From Gautieria morchelliformis (lineage: Eukaryota; Basidiomycota; Agaricomycetes; Gomphales; Gomphaceae), in assembly GCA_015179125.1 (NCBI GenBank), contig WHVA01000150.1:1-64000 (forward strand): 64,000 bases of DNA. The letters are read 5' to 3'. A model generated the notes under the pieces. It saw only the letters and a list, made by a program, of their open reading frames with translations, searched no databases and had not been told where the DNA came from. Below, one piece after another: positions 11,689 to 21,241 of the stretch. The position numbers and the translations under genes are program-made. The first letter of the stretch is position 1, and each line of letters starts with the position of its first letter.

Positions 11689-12098
11689 CACTGGAGGCAT
11701 ATAAAAATTTTCTGGTCTGAAAAACTGTTCAAAAAACTGTAATGATATTCCAAATTTTTTTAGTGTTTTTAATGGAAAAAAACTTTAACAAAATTTTGTG
11801 TTTTTGTTAGAATTTGTTGAGCAAGAAAACTGTAAAAAAGTTTAAAGTTTTTTGCAGGGTTTTTTATGTGTTTTTTATAAGTTTCTTTGTGAAATCACAA
11901 AGAAACCCATAAAATAACCCTGCAAAAACCCTGCAAAAAACTTTCAATCTTTTTACAGTTTTCTTGCTTGATAAATTCTAATCAAAACACAAAATTTTAT
12001 TATAGTTTTTTCACATGAAAAACACTAAAAATATTTGGAAAATATTTACAGTTTTTGAACAGTTTTTCAGACCAGAAAATTTGTATATGCCTTCAGTG
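11689..12098. mobile_element. CACTA-like MITE inserted in the left arm of the foldback element
   Basis: This 410-bp AT-rich element is one long imperfect palindrome centred near 11893 (TTTCTTTGTG/CACAAAGAAA). Its ends are CACTGGAGGCATATA and TATATGCCTTCAGTG. A 3-bp TGA flanks both sides (11686-11688 and 12099-12101). CACTR termini with 3-bp target duplications are typical of the CACTA/EnSpm superfamily. The sister arm at about 13885-13905 lacks the element exactly at this point (GGCTAGAG, three bases, GTAGATAG), which serves as the empty site. It encodes nothing and must have moved with a transposase from elsewhere. Confidence 0.8.
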
Positions 12099-12299
12099 TG
12101 AGTAGATAGCCAAATATTTTACGGCAACCAATTGCAAAGCAATGAAATAGCTTGGTAGATTGGAAAGATGAGAAGAGGATGGTTAATGTAGGTCTCTGCA
12201 TCTTCACTGCTGTGGGGTTTGTATTGGAATTGCAGTTATGATACATTAACTTGGATGCTGTCATCAAACTGTGCCACTCTTCCAGACTCTACCAAACCA

Positions 12300-12560
12300 T
12301 TAACCAGTGCCTGAAGTAGACAATAATGGCTCACCGGAGACAATAGGCCCAGCCATTTCTACATCTCCTGGACATCCAGTTGCCCAAGGAAACTCATCCA
12401 CTTCTATCCCAGCAGGCCCAGCCTCTTCATGCTGACTTTCCTGAACAGCCACATTGTGAAAGGTCTCAGCACTAAAAGCCTGGCTCAAGTCCGGGTTCCC
12501 AAATTCAGCCACTATGGCATTGTGGACACTTTGTATAGCAGCCTCAAAGGTGGAGAATGA
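12300..12560 (-). pseudogene. Peptide-coding segment in the left inverted arm, unrecognised
   Basis: Reads on the minus strand from about 12560 to a stop at 12300. Both arms encode the phrase Val-His-Asn-Ala-Ile-Val-Ala-Glu-Phe-Gly-Asn-Pro, a Gln-Glu-Ser-Gln-His-Glu-Glu-Ala-Gly block, an acidic Asp-Glu-Phe-Pro-Trp-Ala-Thr motif, and a Ser-Gly-Thr-Gly C-terminus. There is no in-frame ATG. Conservation of the frame between the two arms, with mostly conservative substitutions, suggests it once formed the C-terminus of an element-encoded protein. Family unknown. Confidence 0.4.
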
Positions 12561-13429
12561 AACAGTAGGTAATGAGGGACTGTGAAGTTGGCTGTGTCTC
12601 TCTTGCAGAATAACACATGTTCACTTCACTGGATATGGTATGTGTCTGTTTTGGACAACTGCAATCCAACTGATGCACAACTTAATGCATTCAATTTGTC
12701 AGTATGGACTAGGACTTTCTACCTAGATTTATACTAAAAGATTCTCCAGGGGTAAGATATAAAGGCCTGGACTTTCCCAAACTGTGTCTGAATACCTTTG
12801 ACAGTGGATATCATAGAAGGTGTTACTCTAATCCTTTTTGAGACCGGAGTTGTGCTAGTAACCATCCTGAGCTCAATTGAAATCTTGAAACTTGGCGGAA
12901 AGGTGAAATCCAGGATAAAAAATCTCTCATTAGTCTAGTGATTTACCAAGGTATGTATACAACATAGTCCTTACATGTGTGGATGTATCACTAATCTACA
13001 GGTAAGGCTTTGTCAGATATGGGTATGGAATATTGTTCCTGTGATATTTCATATATCTGATTCATATTCAGATTTGTGCTTACAATTACTTTGGCTAGTA
13101 CTATCACAACAAAGGTATGGTTACTTATAAACCTGTTGAGCTGCAGAGTTCACTTGGTGTTCTCTCTCAATATAGGTGTTAAGGGTATGTAAGGTATTGA
13201 CCATGATAATAAAATGCCTAATATCAGCTCCCTCATGGTATAAAGCCAAGCCTTGATGAAGTCTTAATTGTTCTTCAGAACAGGTATATTCTCACCCATT
13301 TATGAAGAAGGATGTGATAGTACTAACAGTGCACATACAGCTTGTCAGTGATTATCATCTGCCGGTTCCATCTAACTCTCCAAGAGAGACACAGTCAACT
13401 TCACAGCCCCTCATTACCTACTCTTTGAT

Positions 13430-13689
13430 TCTCCACCTTTCAAGCCACCAGACAAAGTGTTCACAATGCCATAGTGGCTGAATTTGGGAACCCACACTTG
13501 ACCCAGGCATTTAGTACTGAGACCTTGGAGCACAGTGTGCCTGTTCAGGAAAGCCAGCATGAAGAGGCTGGGCCTGCTGGGATAGAGTTGGATGAGTTTC
13601 CTTGGGCAACTGGATGTCCAGGAGATGTAGAAATGGCTGGGCTTATTGTCTCTGGTGAGCAGTTATTGTCTCCTTCAGGCACTGGTTAA
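13430..13689 (+). pseudogene. Matching peptide-coding segment in the right inverted arm
   Basis: The mirror copy of 12300-12560, read rightward and ending with a TAA at 13687-13689. About 57 of the last 70 residues match the left copy by eye, and the reading frame has no internal stop. As on the left, the frame continues upstream of its first usable methionine-like codon and then breaks up. Unknown function. Confidence 0.4.
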
Positions 13690-14032
13690 TGGATTGGTAG
13701 AGTCCAGAAGAATGGCACAGTTTGATGACAGCATCCAAGCTAATGCGTCATAACTGCAATTCCAATACACACCCCAGGAGTCAAGACACAGAGGCTTCAT
13801 TGCAAATCCTGTTCTCACCTTTCCAATCTACCAATCTATCGTGCAATCCTCTGCAGTTAGTTGCTGTAAAATATTTGGCTATCTACTACCTCTAGCCACC
13901 CATATTGTCAAAAAAACCTTACATATATATATATGCTGTGACACTTCGAATTTGACTGTGTTTGCAATTTATTCATCAAATTTTTGGAAATACTCATCAA
14001 CCAGATATTGATCATCCTGGGTGAAGAGAGGT

Positions 14033-14558
14033 CATGTTTGTCATAATCCTAATCCAAAACATCACTCTCACTTCACCTCACCTCATTCAAACACCTCTAC
14101 CTGCAACACATCCGTATCACCAATCCTTAGCTTCCCCCTCAATCACATACACACCCACATGATCCATCATAACACCCCATCAGCCGGCGGACACGCAGCC
14201 AACCCAGCAGCCCACGGATACACCCCTGAACTGAGACAATGCCTGAGCCCGATACGTGTTGATCCGCGGGGCAACTCGACAGTCAGCCCATCCCACACAT
14301 CCTTCCCTTCATGCTTCATTCGTCCTCCATTTTCTTTCAAACAAATATATCTCAGTTCTGATGTCTCTAATCACACACACACCCCTTTCCAACCATTCCA
14401 CATCTGATGCTCTTAATCAAACTACACTCCTTTCCAATCCACATGACACGTACCCACCGCAGCACCCGGCGCACTGACCCCTGAGCCGCACACATACGTT
14501 CACCTATGTTCCCATTCCCTTTATATCATAGTTCATTCCACATGACAGATATATAGCT
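14033..14558. other. Intergenic, nothing recognisable
   Basis: Pyrimidine-rich sequence with many CA and AC runs and short open frames. No domain, no repeat shared with the rest of the window and no promoter that can be assigned. Confidence 0.4.
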
Positions 14559-15832
14559 GTGTTATGTATTGTACTCACCAGTCAATTGAACTCACACATT
14601 TTACACATAAGTTTTTACTTCGAGGTATATCCACCTACGCTACACTTGTCTCACTGTGCATATACCCTGCGCAATCTGTCTTCATCAAATGAACCATACA
14701 CTCAATTCGACTTGACATCGAAGTCTGAATTATACTTCTATTCAACAACTCTCCTAGATACGCTTATACAGTCTGAACAGGATGGACTTGTCCTCTATCA
14801 CAACAAAGTGTACATGCCGCTTGATGCAAAACTACAACATGACATAGTGAAAGCACACCATGATATGCCTCTCACCAGTCACCCTGGTCATTGGAGAACT
14901 ACTGAGCTAGTTGCTCTAAGTTACTGGTGGCCTGGGATGGGACATTACATTGCAAAATATGTGAAGGCCTGTGACCTGTGCAACCGGACAAAAGCCTTCC
15001 CTGCTTCTCCCATTTGCAAGCTTCTACCAAACCATATCCCAGACCGTAGATGGCAGGTTATGTCTGTTGAGTTGATCATAGAACTGCCTACCAGTCATGG
15101 CTATGATGCTCTCCTTGTTGTCGTCGATCACCTCTCAAAGTGTGCACATGTTTCCCACTACTTCAGATGTAACTTCGGTGGGAGTCGCCCGACTCTTCCG
15201 TGATCATGTTTGGAAACTTCATGGGCTCCCTGAAGAAATCATCAGCGATTGAAGCACACAGTTCATCTCCCAGTTCATGCATGAACTGAACAAACTTCTT
15301 GGTGTCAAATTCGCTGCCTCTACTGCTTATCACCCCCAAACCAATGGACAGACTGAAAGGGTTAATCAGGAGATTGAGCAATACCTCTGACTATTCATCA
15401 ACCAGCGTCAGGATGACTGGTTCGAATGGATATCCTTGGCAGAGTTTGCCTATAACAACCAAATCCATGCCTCAACCCAGACCACACCCTTCATGTTGGA
15501 CAGTGACCAACATCCAAGGCTGGGACTGGAACCAGTCTGGGAAACTCGACTCGAGGCCCTGGATGAGTTCACAACACAGATGGAAGCGGCCACAAGAGAA
15601 GCTCGTTCAGCCCTGTCAAAGGCAGCAGAGGACATGGCACACTTCTATGACGTGCACCATAAAGCAGCCCCAGTTTATAAGCTTGGTGACAAGGTCTGGC
15701 TCAATGCACAAAAAATCACAACCACTCGCCCAATGAAGAAGCTAGACCACAAGTGGCTAGGCCCCTACACTGTTAATAAGGTGGTCTCACGAAATGCCTA
15801 TGGTCTAAACCTTCCTGCCTCCTTTGGTCACT
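14559..15832 (+). pseudogene. Gypsy integrase, broken: zinc-binding, core and C-terminal parts
   Basis: In order: an H2C2 zinc-binding module (His-His-Asp-Met...His-Pro-Gly-His then Cys-Asp-Leu-Cys at about 14860-14985), then the integrase core with Ser-Val-Glu-Leu-Ile-Ile-Glu-Leu-Pro (the family norm has Asp where Glu is here). After a frame change near 15165 come Trp-Lys-Leu-His-Gly-Leu-Pro and [14 protein letters not shown]. In-frame TGA codons lie at about 15251 and 15388. From 15436 the C-terminal part is open again to Pro-Ala-Ser-Phe-Gly-His at 15832, where a solo LTR cuts the gene. It resumes at 17194 with the chromodomain. Non-functional. Confidence 0.85.
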
Positions 15833-17193
15833 GTGTAGGAACCATCTTTCTAGTCTAAAAACCTCAAAAAAAGCATTAAAAAGTCTGTAAAAAACCTTTT
15901 TCCCATATTAACCTCAGCCAATACATGCAGCTTTGATGGGGAACTGTCTTTAGAATTTTCCTTGAATTTTCCGGCATTTTTTCGCCAATTGTTCTGACCT
16001 CCTTGGCTCAAAACTGCCTTATTTTGCTTGACAAAGGTTATGAACCCATGAGAGTCCATAACTTTGTCATCGGCGCTCAATTTCAAACTCCAAATATAGT
16101 TCAAACCCAGCAGACACATGACTTGCTTCATAGCAACCATGGCTGTGTAAGGCTGTGTGCAAGACTGCCCAATGATATGCAGAGCCAAAACTAGGGTGCA
16201 TAATCAAGCAATCTTATTGGATGCTGAGCCTCCAAGCTTAGTGCTACAACCACTGAAATAGGACCCTTGACATCATAGGGCTGTGCAGGGCTATGCAGGG
16301 CTATGCAAGGCTATGCAGGGCTGTGTAAGGCTATGCCGGGCAGTGCAAATCAGGGAAGGTGATTGGCTATCTATTCTTAATTTCCTTGCACAAACACACC
16401 ACAATAGTTACAAGGGTGTGTTTTAGCTGCGCAAATATTTACTTATGACATCACTCGCCTAATAGATAGAAGCTCCCCATTTTATGTAATCCTGTGTAAT
16501 TTACAATATAAAAGGAGGCCGTTCTGACCCCCTAGGATCATCATCCAATCTAGCAATCTACTGCTTCTATCCTACACGTGACTCATGTGACTTGCATCTT
16601 ACTAAGCTGCTAATCCCAGCTAGGGTTATTCACTTACTTTAGTGTCTAATTCCTTGTTAAGTAGATACTTTTCTGCTTAGCCACCTAGACTAATCCTCCG
16701 GGTGTAATTCTACAGAGTGAGTCTGTCAATTGATAGTCTTGCCATTCGCACTCCAATACCCGAGAGAGTTGATCAGTTGATTTTCCTGGTTAATATCTTT
16801 CACAAGTCAATTCCTGTTACTTGTAAAAGCCGCTTTAGATTCTATTCTTTGCCTCTCGTTTAATTGCAGTGCGTTGGTAGATTATCAGGTCAGTCCATTT
16901 ATAAACTCACCTGCCAAGCACATTCCCTCATATTTTAGAATACGCGACACCGATAGTGCCCTCGAACCTACATTCTTTTAGTTTATTGTTCAGTGCTGCT
17001 AAGAAACGCATTGCCTTCCATCCGTATTAACTTGGACTAGTTTTTACGCGGATTGCAACCAAGGTACAAATATTAAATTATTTCCTGAGTTGTGCTGCAG
17101 CATTGTTTAATATTCTTTGAGTCTCGTAAACGACAGGTTCTGATAGATTGAAGTGTTAGCAATAACACCAAAGTCTTGAAGGGTTCCAAAACA
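15833..17193 (+). mobile_element. Solo LTR, 1361 bp, with 5-bp target duplication
   Basis: Begins TGTGTAGG and ends AAAACA. It is flanked by GTCAC on both sides (15828-15832 and 17194-17198). Removing the element and one GTCAC rejoins the interrupted gypsy integrase in frame, giving Phe-Gly-His-Thr-His-Pro-Val-Phe across the site, the phrase expected at this point in the family. A promoter-like TATAAAAG at 16507-16514 suggests the LTR reads rightward. Inside are about six copies of an 11-bp unit like GGGCTATGCAG (16278-16350). No internal coding region remains, consistent with LTR-LTR recombination. Confidence 0.9.
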
Positions 17194-17525
17194 GTCACAC
17201 ACATCCAGTGTTCTCTGTCATCCTCCTTCGGCCATATGAAGATGACCCAATTCTTGAATGTCATGCCCCTCCACCACCTCCCCCTGTCATACGGGATGGA
17301 GCCAAAGAATATGAAGTTGAAAGGATTCTAGACAGCAGGATGTTCCGCGGAAGGTTGGAGTATCTCATGTGCTGGAAGGGCTATGGAGCTGCCGACGATC
17401 TCTGGCTACTGGCGAAAGATGTCTCTGGGGCAAAGCAACTGATCAAAGAATTTCACAGGCAGAATCCAGAGGCACCTCAGCATATCTCAGCAGCCACATA
17501 CATGTCCCTCCCCTTCCAGAGATTT
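17194..17525 (+). pseudogene. Chromodomain end of the interrupted gypsy integrase
   Basis: Continues the frame of the 14559-15832 fragment. His-Pro-Val-Phe-Ser-Val-Ile-Leu-Leu-Arg-Pro-Tyr-Glu-Asp-Asp is followed by a proline-rich linker. A chromodomain comes next, with Tyr-Glu-Val-Glu-Arg-Ile-Leu-Asp-Ser-Arg and a Leu-Met-Cys-Trp-Lys-Gly-Tyr core (Val-Lys-Trp in intact copies). The frame runs without a stop into a copia-derived zinc knuckle, so the junction near 17525 fuses two unrelated retroelements. Confidence 0.8.
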
Positions 17526-17790
17526 CAGAACTCCACAGAACCTTTCAGACAAACTCTCTTCGACTGTGGAAAACTAGGACACTACGTAAAAGATTGTTGG
17601 GCAAAGGGCAGTGGCAAAGAAGGCCAGGCACCCATGTGGTATAAATCAAAGGAAAATGACACAGCTAAGCAGGCCAACAAAAATGATTTTGCGTTTATGC
17701 TAAATGACATTGCGCTCCTTTTGATATCTGCATCAGACTGGCTAGCAGACTCAGTGGCGAGCACGCACATAGCCTGCAAATGAGATGGCT
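17526..17790 (+). pseudogene. Copia Gag zinc knuckle and protease start, fused to the gypsy chromodomain
   Basis: In the same open frame as the chromodomain are a CCHC-type knuckle whose first cysteine is shifted or lost (Phe-Asp-Cys-Gly-Lys-Leu-Gly-His-Tyr-Val-Lys-Asp-Cys) and a Lys-Glu-rich linker. The copia protease signature follows as Asp-Trp-Leu-Ala-Asp-Ser-Val-Ala-Ser-Thr-His-Ile. Intact copia elements normally have Asp-Ser-Gly-Ala-T/S at this place, so the catalytic Gly is replaced by Val. A TGA at 17781-17783 ends the frame. Confidence 0.75.
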
Positions 17791-17879
17791 GTGCTCAAGG
17801 TGGAGGAATATATGACACACGAGTAACAGCATGTTGATGAGAACGCAAAAGCAGTCCCATGACTCATACCTCCCCATCT

Positions 17880-17985
17880 CCTGGTCAGGAACTCAGGGAA
17901 GCTGACAAACATGTAATTATTGCTACACAGACAAATGCAGGATCCCTACCAGAATTTCCCTGTGGATCATGAAGTTCAAGGTCAC
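17880..17985 (+). pseudogene. Copia Pol linker, 5' piece
   Basis: The frame Arg-Glu-Ala-Asp-Lys-His-Val...Leu-Pro-Glu-Phe-Pro-Cys-Gly-Ser is followed by TGA (17968-17970, explained by CGA to TGA) and Ser-Ser-Arg-Ser. It continues after the solo LTR at 17986-18979 as Arg-Ser-Arg-Ser-Ser-Asp-Val-Thr-Lys-Pro. The composition fits the variable linker between integrase and reverse transcriptase of copia elements. The integrase itself is missing between 17790 and 17880. Confidence 0.5.
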
Positions 17986-18979
17986 TGTCAGAATTGGTTC
18001 TTTTAAGGTTTAATAGTGGGTGTCGATGAATCTGAGACACTCGGATGCAGCGAACCAAAAGGTCCCTGTGTGAATCAACAATGTAGCTGGCAAAGGGTAC
18101 CAGCAGGGTATCAGCCTACTACTAATACTATGAAGGGGTATACAATAGATGGACCCCGAGTCTACAGTCGAAGCAAAGCCTTTACAACACTCGGCAAAAT
18201 GGTCTGAAGTGATGAAGAAGGGTTATCTGAGGTAGATGACTCCTTCGTTGGCGAAGGCACTCCTCTAGAGGCCTTCGCCAACAGGCACGGAGCAATCCCA
18301 AGGGTTCAGAGTAAGGAGAATTGGTAGTTTCAACTCACTAGTGATGTTCCTAATCTGACACGAACGAGGGGCAAGATAGAAGGGTAGAGCTCAAGAGTTG
18401 GTTTTTCACAAGTGGGCAAGGTAATGCACAAGGAAGATGTATGATAATTGAACTAGAGAGCATACATGTGGGGTGAGCCCTTTTTATAGAGAATACATGT
18501 ATGCTACTGGCGAATGAGAAAGAGGCTGGGGGGTTCGGGATATTACAAAGGATGCACAGTCGCTTTGCAAACAAAGGGGAAACATACTATATAGAGTAGA
18601 GCCCTTAGCGAAGCTAATTTCAACAAGAGAGAGGGGTTTTTGGGAAGATTAATAGAGATTCCACGCCTTGGCAGCTCCTACCATCCTGTCCTGCGGCGGT
18701 ATCAAGCCCATTGATCCTGCCCTGCACGGAGGCTGCAACTGACACTGCCCAAATGCGTCCTGAGCATGAGGGTCATTCATGGAGTGGGAGTTTCATGGGT
18801 GATGGGTTCTATGATCGATGATGGCTCCATGGGCTGGGGCCCTGATGTGAATGATGGATCAGCGAATGCGAAAGGGGTTTGGTGAAGAATACTTCAGCGA
18901 AGTGTTCAAAGGTCCGATAGCAGGGATGTTCATTCACTGAATATGGATACCTGATCTGTGGAATAAACAAATCATGACA
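17986..18979 (+). mobile_element. Solo LTR, 994 bp, TGTCA family
   Basis: Starts TGTCAGAATTGG and ends TCATGACA. The flanks are GTCAC (17981-17985) and GTCGC (18980-18984), a 5-bp target duplication with one transition. Removing the element and one flank keeps the copia linker frame open. Internal landmarks shared with 19110-20354 include TATGATAATTGAACT and TGAGAAAGAGG. A hairpin formed by TTGGCGAAGGC...GCCTTCGCCAA lies at about 18248-18282. Confidence 0.8.
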
Positions 18980-18984
18980 GTCGC

Positions 18985-20525
18985 GTTCAAGATCAAGTGA
19001 TGTCACTAAGCCAGTTGGTGACGAGATGCAGAAGGATGTGAGCAGTGATCTTGAGGGTATCTATTCTCAAAATGAAGTAAATGACGCCTTGACACTCACT
19101 GATGGACTTTGTCAAGTTTGGTTTTTAGGTGTTAATATCGTGTATTAGTGAACACAGCGAATGCCCGAATGACTTGTGCGAATAAGTATGCCGTTTGGCG
19201 AATAGGTGAACCGATAAATATTCACAAGAGAAGAGGGCTGCCCGAGCGGAGCTCGCCCTATCTACAGTCGTAGCGAAATAGCCCATGGTACTTGACGATG
19301 TAACGTACAAGGTGTCACGGAAGGGTTGTCTAAGTAGCGACAATCCCTTCGCCGTCAGCACAGAAAATAGTTTGAAGCTAAGGTAATGAAGATGAAGTAT
19401 GAGAACTCACCAGTGATGCCTAAGTCCTCTTCTGGTTGAAGATAGAAATCTCCAGGAGAAGGCTCAAAACGATGATCACAGTGAGGTCAAGTTTGCACAA
19501 GATGGACAACGTATGATAATTGAACTGGAGAATATACATGTGAATGTAAACTACTTATATCGAATGCTCGTAAGGCATCAGCGAATAGGAAAGAGGCCGT
19601 CGTGAGTCAAGGTTGGATAGGGGTGTGCAGTCATGATACTAAGTAGATGGAATAAACGTACAATAGAGTGAGGGAAGAGTGCGAACATGAAACGACGGAG
19701 AGTAAAGGTGGCAAAGGCACTCATGTGCAAAACCATGTCTTGGGACCTGCATACATGCTACCCTGCACGGACTCTTCGTCTACTGGGTTGATCCCGCACG
19801 ACCTACGGAAGAGATGTCCTGCGAACACACTTTGGCCATACGAACACCCAAAGGGGTTGGATTAAGAAGATGATGGGGTTAGTGATGAACCATCATGCCA
19901 GGTAAATGGTATCGATCGTATTTGATGGCATGCCTGCTGGCGAAATGCGCGAGCAGCGAATAGCGGTTCGGAGAAATGCAAGGAAGGGCGAACGGAGATG
20001 ACATAGGGGAGAAGTGGTTGAAGTGGAGGGCAAAGCCGAGCGAACACGGGGGAGGAGTGGCAAAAGGGGAAATGGGGATAACAAGGTCCAGGAAATATAC
20101 AAGTCATGACAGTCCGATCATAGGAACACCATCGAAAGAGGATTGAGCAGAGGAGGTGATAGGCCCAGCGATGACTGCCAAGTCAGTCCAAGGATGTCGA
20201 TCGTGCTTCAACGGCGTGGCTATGGTAAATGGCACAAACAGCGAGGATCGGTTGCCGAACACGGCAAGGGCGATTGGAACGAACACGAAGGTGGAGTGAG
20301 AAATGGGAGAACAGAGCATCTGAGTATGGGAAAAAAAATAAACGCGTCATGACAGACTTCCCACACCAAATGCAACACCTATTGATGTAGATGAGGACAT
20401 TGTGTTGCAGTACAACCATGATGCAGATGGCGAACGTGAACATGATATGCACTCAACCCCAGCACACCCTCACACACCCTTGTTCACTGCGTCACACTCA
20501 CCAGTCCCCACAATATATCCCCCAA
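18985..20525 (+). pseudogene. Copia Pol linker, split by a second solo LTR
   Basis: Coding pieces at 18985-19109 and 20360-20525 join in frame across the solo LTR at 19110-20354. They read Ser-Asp-Val-Thr-Lys-Pro-Val-Gly...Leu-Thr-Asp-Gly-Leu, then Pro-Thr-Pro-Asn-Ala-Thr-Pro-Ile-Asp-Val-Asp-Glu-Asp. The latter phrase and the following acidic, proline-rich stretch fit the integrase-RT linker of copia Pol. Reverse transcriptase is absent, because at about 20526 the sequence switches to a monooxygenase fragment. Confidence 0.6.
19110..20354 (+). mobile_element. Solo LTR, 1245 bp, with perfect GACTT target duplication
   Basis: Starts TGTCAAGTTTGG and ends CGCGTCATGACA. GACTT precedes it (19105-19109) and follows it (20355-20359) exactly. 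The terminal TGTCA/TGACA inverted pair and 5-bp duplication are standard for an LTR retroelement. There is no internal protein. It is the best-preserved member of the family seen at 4885-5416, 5417-6609 and 17986-18979, and is the reference for their boundaries. Confidence 0.93.
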
Positions 20526-21241
20526 GGAATCGTTTGTCAATGTCCTTGTCATTGGAGCCAGTCCAGCTGGTCTAATGTGTGCCCAAGGCTTGGCCAAATT
20601 CAGTGTCAACATCATAATAGTGGATCAAACGGTGAAGAAAGAGGCAGCTGGTCGAGCTGATGGCATCCAACCCCGTACCATAGATGTACTGCAGAGCTAT
20701 GGGTTGGCCAATCACCTTTTGAGTGAAGGAAACCAGATGCACCTGGCAGCTTTTTACAACCCAGCCCTAATGGTGGCATTCAATGAACTGGTCGTGCACC
20801 AGATGTCACAGCGCCTACAGCTTGTTTTCTGTTTGAGGTAATACTCCATCAAGGCACCATAGAAGCCATCTTCCTTGATGCCATGTCTTCTTATGGGGTA
20901 GAGGTTGAGTGTCCCATTGTTCCTAGATTGATGCAGATATCCAGTGATGCCAAGGAACTGGCAGATCCTCACTTGCATCCAGTCAAGGTCATGCTGAAAT
21001 GGTTGGATGGTGATGAAAGTACAGAAGTTGTTCGAGCAAAGTATGTTGTTGGTGCCGACGGCACCCATTCCTGGATACGCAAAGTCCTCGACATCGACAT
21101 GGAAGGTGAGCAAACAGATCACATCTGGGGTGTACTCATACAGTACCAGAGACCAATTTTCCCGATATCTGAAATAAAACTGTAATTCATTCCAACAATG
21201 GCTTGTGCATGGTCATTCCATGTGAAGGCATTGAACAGGAG
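20526..21241 (+). pseudogene. Fragment of a phenol 2-monooxygenase-like flavoprotein
   Basis: Encodes an FAD-binding Rossmann motif, Val-Leu-Val-Ile-Gly-Ala-Ser-Pro-Ala-Gly-Leu (GxGxxG variant). It continues with Gly-Arg-Ala-Asp-Gly-Ile-Gln-Pro-Arg-Thr and Leu-Gln-Ser-Tyr-Gly-Leu, typical of the phenol hydroxylase/PheA family. After a frame break near 20838 come Asp-Ala-Met-Ser-Ser-Tyr-Gly-Val and the second FAD motif Val-Gly-Ala-Asp-Gly-Thr-His-Ser. A TGA replaces an expected Arg codon in Asn-Phe-Pro-Asp-Ile-[stop]-Asn-Lys-Thr. Introns appear to be absent or degraded. The substrate domain and thioredoxin-like C-terminus are missing, because the frame runs directly into a PMS1-like segment. 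Confidence 0.85.

Larger units (their letters stand above)
11554..14032. mobile_element. Foldback-type element with ~650-bp terminal inverted repeats
   Basis: The left arm (11554-12607) and right arm (13378-14032) are inverted copies. Removing the 410-bp insertion at 11689-12098 plus one 3-bp duplication leaves a left arm of about 641 bp against 655 bp on the right. Shared blocks in order from the outside include CCTCTCTTCAC, ATTTCCAAAAATT, AAACACAGTCAAATTC, GGGTGGCTAGAG, ATAGCCAAATATTTTAC and AAGAGAGACACAG. The 770-bp centre has no recognisable gene. Both arms carry the same peptide-coding segment, each read outward. No target duplication was identified, so the ends are approximate. Confidence 0.75.
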
